Assembly: GCA_913030785.1 (NCBI GenBank)
Contig: CAJWER010000107.1
Location: forward strand, 1-9,290
Source: an uncultured Chloroflexota bacterium
GTDB lineage: Bacteria > Chloroflexota > Dehalococcoidia > Lucifugimonadales > CAJWER01
Reading direction: 5' to 3'
DNA: 9,290 nucleotides
Numbering within the stretch: position 1 is the first letter of the stretch; each line of letters opens with the position of its first letter. Position numbers and translations under genes: made by a program. Of the stretch, positions 7,732 through 9,290 are shown one piece after another. The notes under the pieces are model-generated. The model was not told where the DNA came from. It saw nothing but the letters and a program-made list of their open reading frames with translations, and did not search any database.

Positions 7732-7737
7732 TATAAT
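7732..7737 (+). promoter_or_regulatory. Consensus -10 box TATAAT for the PlsY-like gene
   Basis: A perfect TATAAT, preceded directly by TGTG, lies 38 bp upstream of the chosen ATG. No good -35 hexamer is seen at the 16-18 bp spacing (the bases there read TGGCGC), so the promoter may depend on an activator or on the TGTG element. Confidence 0.5.
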
Positions 7738-7775
7738 CCAAGAGTCAGGAAGCTCTATTGGAGGAGCATCTCAAC

Positions 7776-8438
7776 ATGGGCGAGCTCATCGCCTCCCTGC
7801 CAGTAATCCTTGCCGCCACCATCGTCGGGTATCTCCTCGGCGCGTTGCCCCTTGCCGTCCAGATCAGCCGCAGGCTCGGGGTGGATATACTTTCGACCGG
7901 TACCGGGCTGGCTGGCGCGTCAAACGTGCTGCATTCCGTGGGACCTGCGGCGACCGTGTTCGTCGTCCTTGGCGATCTAGGAAAGGGTGCGGCATCGGTT
8001 ATCTTGGCCGGCAAGATGGGGGTCGATGGTACCTGGGTACTGGTCCCTGGAGCCGCCGCGATTTTCGGACATTGGAACTCGATATTCACCCGCTTTAGGG
8101 GCGGCGATGGCTTGGTTGCCCTTGGCGGAGTAATCCTCGCAGTGTTCCCAGTGTTGGGCGCTGCCAGCATCGCAATTGCCGGCGCAGTTGCCCTGGCCGG
8201 TCAACGACTGCCCTTCTCCTCGCTGTTCAGCGTGGTCTTCGGATATGGTTCGCTGGTTGCCCTGGTACTGGCCTTTAACCGCGACACGGCCCTGGCTGTG
8301 GGCGTTGGTGGAGTCGCCGGCCTAGTCCTGGCACGTGCCCTACTTGGACACAGGCGACGCCGAGCCGCGGACGGCTGGGACGATGACGATGGGAGGGAAG
8401 AGGCTAACGGCGCAACCGAGCACAACGGTTCCCACTAG
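7776..8438 (+). CDS. PlsY-like membrane protein, divergent glycerol-3-phosphate acyltransferase homologue
   Basis: The protein is 220 aa from the ATG at 7776, with GGAGGAG at 7760-7766 nine bases upstream. An in-frame TTG at 7758 overlaps that site and is unlikely. It is very hydrophobic with about five or six spans, as in PlsY, which makes lysophosphatidic acid from acyl-phosphate and glycerol-3-phosphate. Family landmarks are YLLGALP (19-25), GTGLAGASNVLH (42-53) at the place of motif 1 GSGNxGATNVxR, a DLGKG segment (67-71), GHW (98-100), and FRGGDG (107-112) at the place of FKGGKG. The usual motif 1 Ser and Arg are Thr43 and His53, the second Lys of KGGKG is Asp111, and the C-terminal His/Asn-containing motif (RHRxNIxRL) is missing. 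The end is a GHRRRR cluster followed by an acidic tail. This may be a paralogue of changed or lost activity. It converges on the next gene. Confidence 0.75.
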   Translation: MGELIASLPVILAATIVGYLLGALPLAVQISRRLGVDILSTGTGLAGASNVLHSVGPAATVFVVLGDLGKGAASVILAGKMGVDGTWVLVPGAAAIFGHWNSIFTRFRGGDGLVALGGVILAVFPVLGAASIAIAGAVALAGQRLPFSSLFSVVFGYGSLVALVLAFNRDTALAVGVGGVAGLVLARALLGHRRRRAADGWDDDDGREEANGATEHNGSH

Positions 8439-8447
8439 GGTTCGGGA

Positions 8448-8678
8448 TCAGCCGATGCAGACGCAGGTGATCGTCCGCAGGACCCCTTTCACAGCGTGAA
8501 TGTTTTCGGAGACGGCCTCGCTCACTGCTTCAATGTCCGGAGCCTCCAACTCTACGATCACATCGTAGGGCCCTGTGACACGGTTGATGCTGCGGATCCC
8601 CGATTTGCCCTGCAACATGTTGACCATGTCACGCGAGTGTCCTGCCGCCATCTCTATCAGCACGTAGGCTCGGACCAT
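8448..8678 (-). CDS. Stand-alone Lrp/AsnC ligand-binding (RAM) domain protein
   Basis: The protein is 76 aa from the ATG at 8678-8676, with a perfect GGAGGT (8689-8684) five bases upstream. A start at 8711 would add 11 residues with no good ribosome site. The sequence begins VRAYVLIEMAAGHS and has the RAM-domain signature TGPYDVIVELEA at about 41-52. There is no helix-turn-helix, so it cannot bind DNA as Lrp does. Single RAM domains of this size form oligomers that bind amino acids or similar small ligands and may modulate a partner regulator. The gene faces the PlsY-like gene with 9 bp between the stops and runs opposite to the thiamine-diphosphate enzyme. Neither neighbour reveals its ligand. 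Confidence 0.88.
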   Translation of the reverse strand: MVRAYVLIEMAAGHSRDMVNMLQGKSGIRSINRVTGPYDVIVELEAPDIEAVSEAVSENIHAVKGVLRTITCVCIG

Positions 8679-8763
8679 GGGACACCTCCGTAGAAATACA
8701 GTGCAAAACACGCCCCTTGTAAGTAGCTGTTAGGATACCCCCTGACAACCTCAGAGGCAAGGC

Positions 8764-8851
8764 GGTGCTTCGCACGCTTCCTCGGGCGGGGCAGGGCATG
8801 CCGATGGGGTGCTGCGCACGTTTCGACGGGCCGGGCAAGGCATGCTGATGG
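8764..8851. repeat. Tandem duplication, two 44-bp units
   Basis: Unit 1 (8764-8807) and unit 2 (8808-8851) directly abut and match at 37 of 44 positions. Both start GGTGCT and end in GCATGC(C/T)GATGG. The units are GC-rich and do not sit in a gene. They may be a diverged tandem duplication, part of a dispersed intergenic repeat, or paired protein-binding sites. Confidence 0.8.
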
Positions 8852-8867
8852 ACTAAGCCACCATACT

Positions 8868-8909
8868 AGCCCCCGCTTCGAGGGGGGCTGTGCAGAGGGG
8901 CGCAGCCCC
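8868..8909. repeat. Two overlapping, mutually exclusive GC-rich hairpins
   Basis: Hairpin A pairs AGCCCCC (8868-8874) with GGGGGCT (8883-8889). Hairpin B pairs GGGGCTGTGC (8884-8893) with GCGCAGCCCC (8900-8909) around a 6-nt loop, with one G-U pair. Both use bases 8884-8889, so only one can form at a time. Neither is followed by a T-run. This may be a terminator/antiterminator-like switch or simply part of an intergenic repeat. Confidence 0.55.
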
Positions 8910-8945
8910 GTCGCCTGTCCAGAGCGAAACCGAAGGACCGGGAGC

Positions 8946-8980
8946 CTGAGGGTGTCCCTCAGAATAACTCCCATTATTCT
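8946..8980. repeat. Two abutting perfect stem-loops in the leader
   Basis: CTGAGGG (8946-8952) and CCCTCAG (8956-8962) form a 7-bp stem with a TGT loop. AGAATAA (8961-8967) and TTATTCT (8974-8980) form a second 7-bp stem with a 6-nt loop. The second is followed by a pyrimidine run (TTCTTCTCTTCT) but not a pure T tract, so a weak terminator or a leader structure is possible. Confidence 0.5.
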
Positions 8981-9027
8981 TTCTTCTCTTCTAGCCAGGC
9001 AACAGAATACGAACCTAGAACTTCCCT

Positions 9028-9034
9028 GAGGAGG
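9028..9034 (+). promoter_or_regulatory. Shine-Dalgarno GAGGAGG fixing the start at 9044
   Basis: GAGGAGG lies nine bases before the ATG at 9044-9046, an ideal spacing. The next in-frame ATG (9053) would be 18 bases away, so 9044 is preferred. Confidence 0.75.
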
Positions 9035-9043
9035 CCTTGGACG

Positions 9044-9290
9044 ATGACCAGAATGACGGGCAAGCGCGCCTTGATGGAGACGCTGAAGGCCGAGGGTGTC
9101 GAGTATATCTTCGGCAACCCCGGCACCAGCGAGACCCCCATCATGGACGAGTTGGAGCACCATCCTGAACTCAAGTACAAGCTCGTCATGCAGGAGGGCG
9201 TGGCCGTGGGCATGGCCGACGGCTATGCCAGGGCCACGGGCAAGCCGGCCTTCGTAAATCTGCACATCGAGACAGGCCTGGCCAATGGAA
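9044..9290 (+). CDS. Thiamine-diphosphate enzyme, benzoylformate decarboxylase-like, N-terminus only
   Basis: Eighty-two residues are visible and the frame runs off the right edge. The sequence is the N-terminal pyrimidine-binding domain of a thiamine-diphosphate enzyme. GNPGTSE (24-30) matches the NPGxxE motif. QEGVAVGMADGYARATG (50-66) carries the conserved glutamate (Glu51) that activates the cofactor, and FVNLH (70-74) ends in a His at the place of the active-site His of benzoylformate decarboxylase (FINLH). Related families are acetolactate synthase and other 2-keto acid decarboxylases. The GNPG and NLH motifs favour the benzoylformate decarboxylase branch, but the substrate cannot be decided from this fragment. 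It follows a structured 365-bp leader and is divergent from the RAM-domain gene. Confidence 0.88.
   Translation, partial: MTRMTGKRALMETLKAEGVEYIFGNPGTSETPIMDELEHHPELKYKLVMQEGVAVGMADGYARATGKPAFVNLHIETGLANG

Larger units (their letters stand above)
7521..7775. promoter_or_regulatory. Divergent intergenic region between moxR operon and PlsY-like gene
   Basis: This spacer must carry the leader of the minus-strand operon and the promoter of the plus-strand gene. The stretch 7585-7660 is clearly AT-richer than its surroundings, as expected of a promoter. On the minus strand, TTATAG (7600-7595) and TATTGT (7592-7587) are possible -10 boxes, but neither has a convincing -35 at 16-18 bp. The moxR ribosome site GGAGA is at 7534-7530. 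The plus-strand signals are listed separately. I see no protein-coding gene here. Confidence 0.55.
8679..9043. other. Non-coding spacer with repeats and stem-loops
   Basis: The 365 bp between the RAM-domain gene and the thiamine-diphosphate enzyme have no convincing gene. A possible minus-strand promoter for the RAM gene is TTGTCA (8748-8743) with a poor TACTTA (8725-8720) at 17 bp. The middle holds a 44-bp tandem duplication and several stem-loops, listed separately. From 8978 the plus strand is pyrimidine-rich until the ribosome site. I found no strong plus-strand promoter. Confidence 0.6.

Noticed and set aside
8764..8980. CRISPR array or structural RNA gene
   Set aside because: Only two 44-bp units exist and they abut without spacers. 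I could not fold a tRNA or a known riboswitch core from the stems.
8657..9265. Minus-strand 202-codon frame opposite the thiamine-diphosphate enzyme
   Set aside because: It crosses the hairpins and tandem repeat and is antisense to a clearly recognisable enzyme domain.

Overview
This window is ordinary bacterial chromosome of fairly high GC. It is packed with genes that have Shine-Dalgarno leaders, separated by short gaps carrying small repeats. The gene content (a MoxR/Bat operon, a PlsY-like membrane protein, a stand-alone Lrp/RAM domain and a thiamine-diphosphate enzyme) and the repeat-rich spacers would suit a Chloroflexota genome, possibly of the Dehalococcoidia/SAR202 type. That placement is a guess from general resemblance. 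The window contains no rRNA, tRNA, CRISPR array, transposase or phage gene.

Positions 1-7520 hold one long minus-strand operon, read from right to left. Its order is a MoxR AAA+ ATPase (6528-7520), a DUF58 protein (5638-6525), a signal-peptide/one-TM protein with a DUF4381-like tail (4381-5367), the VWA proteins BatA (3383-4384) and BatB (2314-3357), the TPR lipoprotein BatC (1541-2317), and BatD (1-1526, running off the left edge). The BatD reading frame is open over the whole 1.5 kb. Most junctions are 2-25 bp gaps or 4-bp ATGA/GTGA overlaps, so translation is probably coupled. The exception is a 270-bp gap between the DUF58 and DUF4381-like genes, which holds an imperfect 35-bp inverted repeat (5437-5535). 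By family knowledge, the MoxR ATPase would act with the DUF58 and VWA proteins, whose metal-binding (MIDAS) motifs are intact, at the membrane. The BatD-like proteins and BatC would supply extracytoplasmic domains. The system is linked to envelope stress or to chaperone-like maturation of other proteins, but its substrate cannot be read from the sequence.

Positions 7521-7775 are a divergent intergenic region. It has a good -10 box and a 10-bp dyad on the plus strand. It precedes a PlsY-like membrane protein (7776-8438) in which several residues characteristic of the acyl-phosphate:glycerol-3-phosphate acyltransferase are replaced or absent. Convergent to it is a 76-aa stand-alone Lrp/AsnC ligand-binding (RAM) domain (8448-8678).

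Positions 8679-9043 are non-coding. They hold a 44-bp tandem duplication, two overlapping and mutually exclusive GC-rich hairpins, and two abutting hairpins. They lead to the start of a thiamine-diphosphate enzyme resembling benzoylformate decarboxylase (9044 to the right edge).

I found no clearly new multi-gene system. The points most worth following are the divergent PlsY-like protein, the inverted-repeat element inside an otherwise tightly coupled operon, the mini-ORF bridging batA and batB, and the structured leader before the thiamine-diphosphate enzyme.
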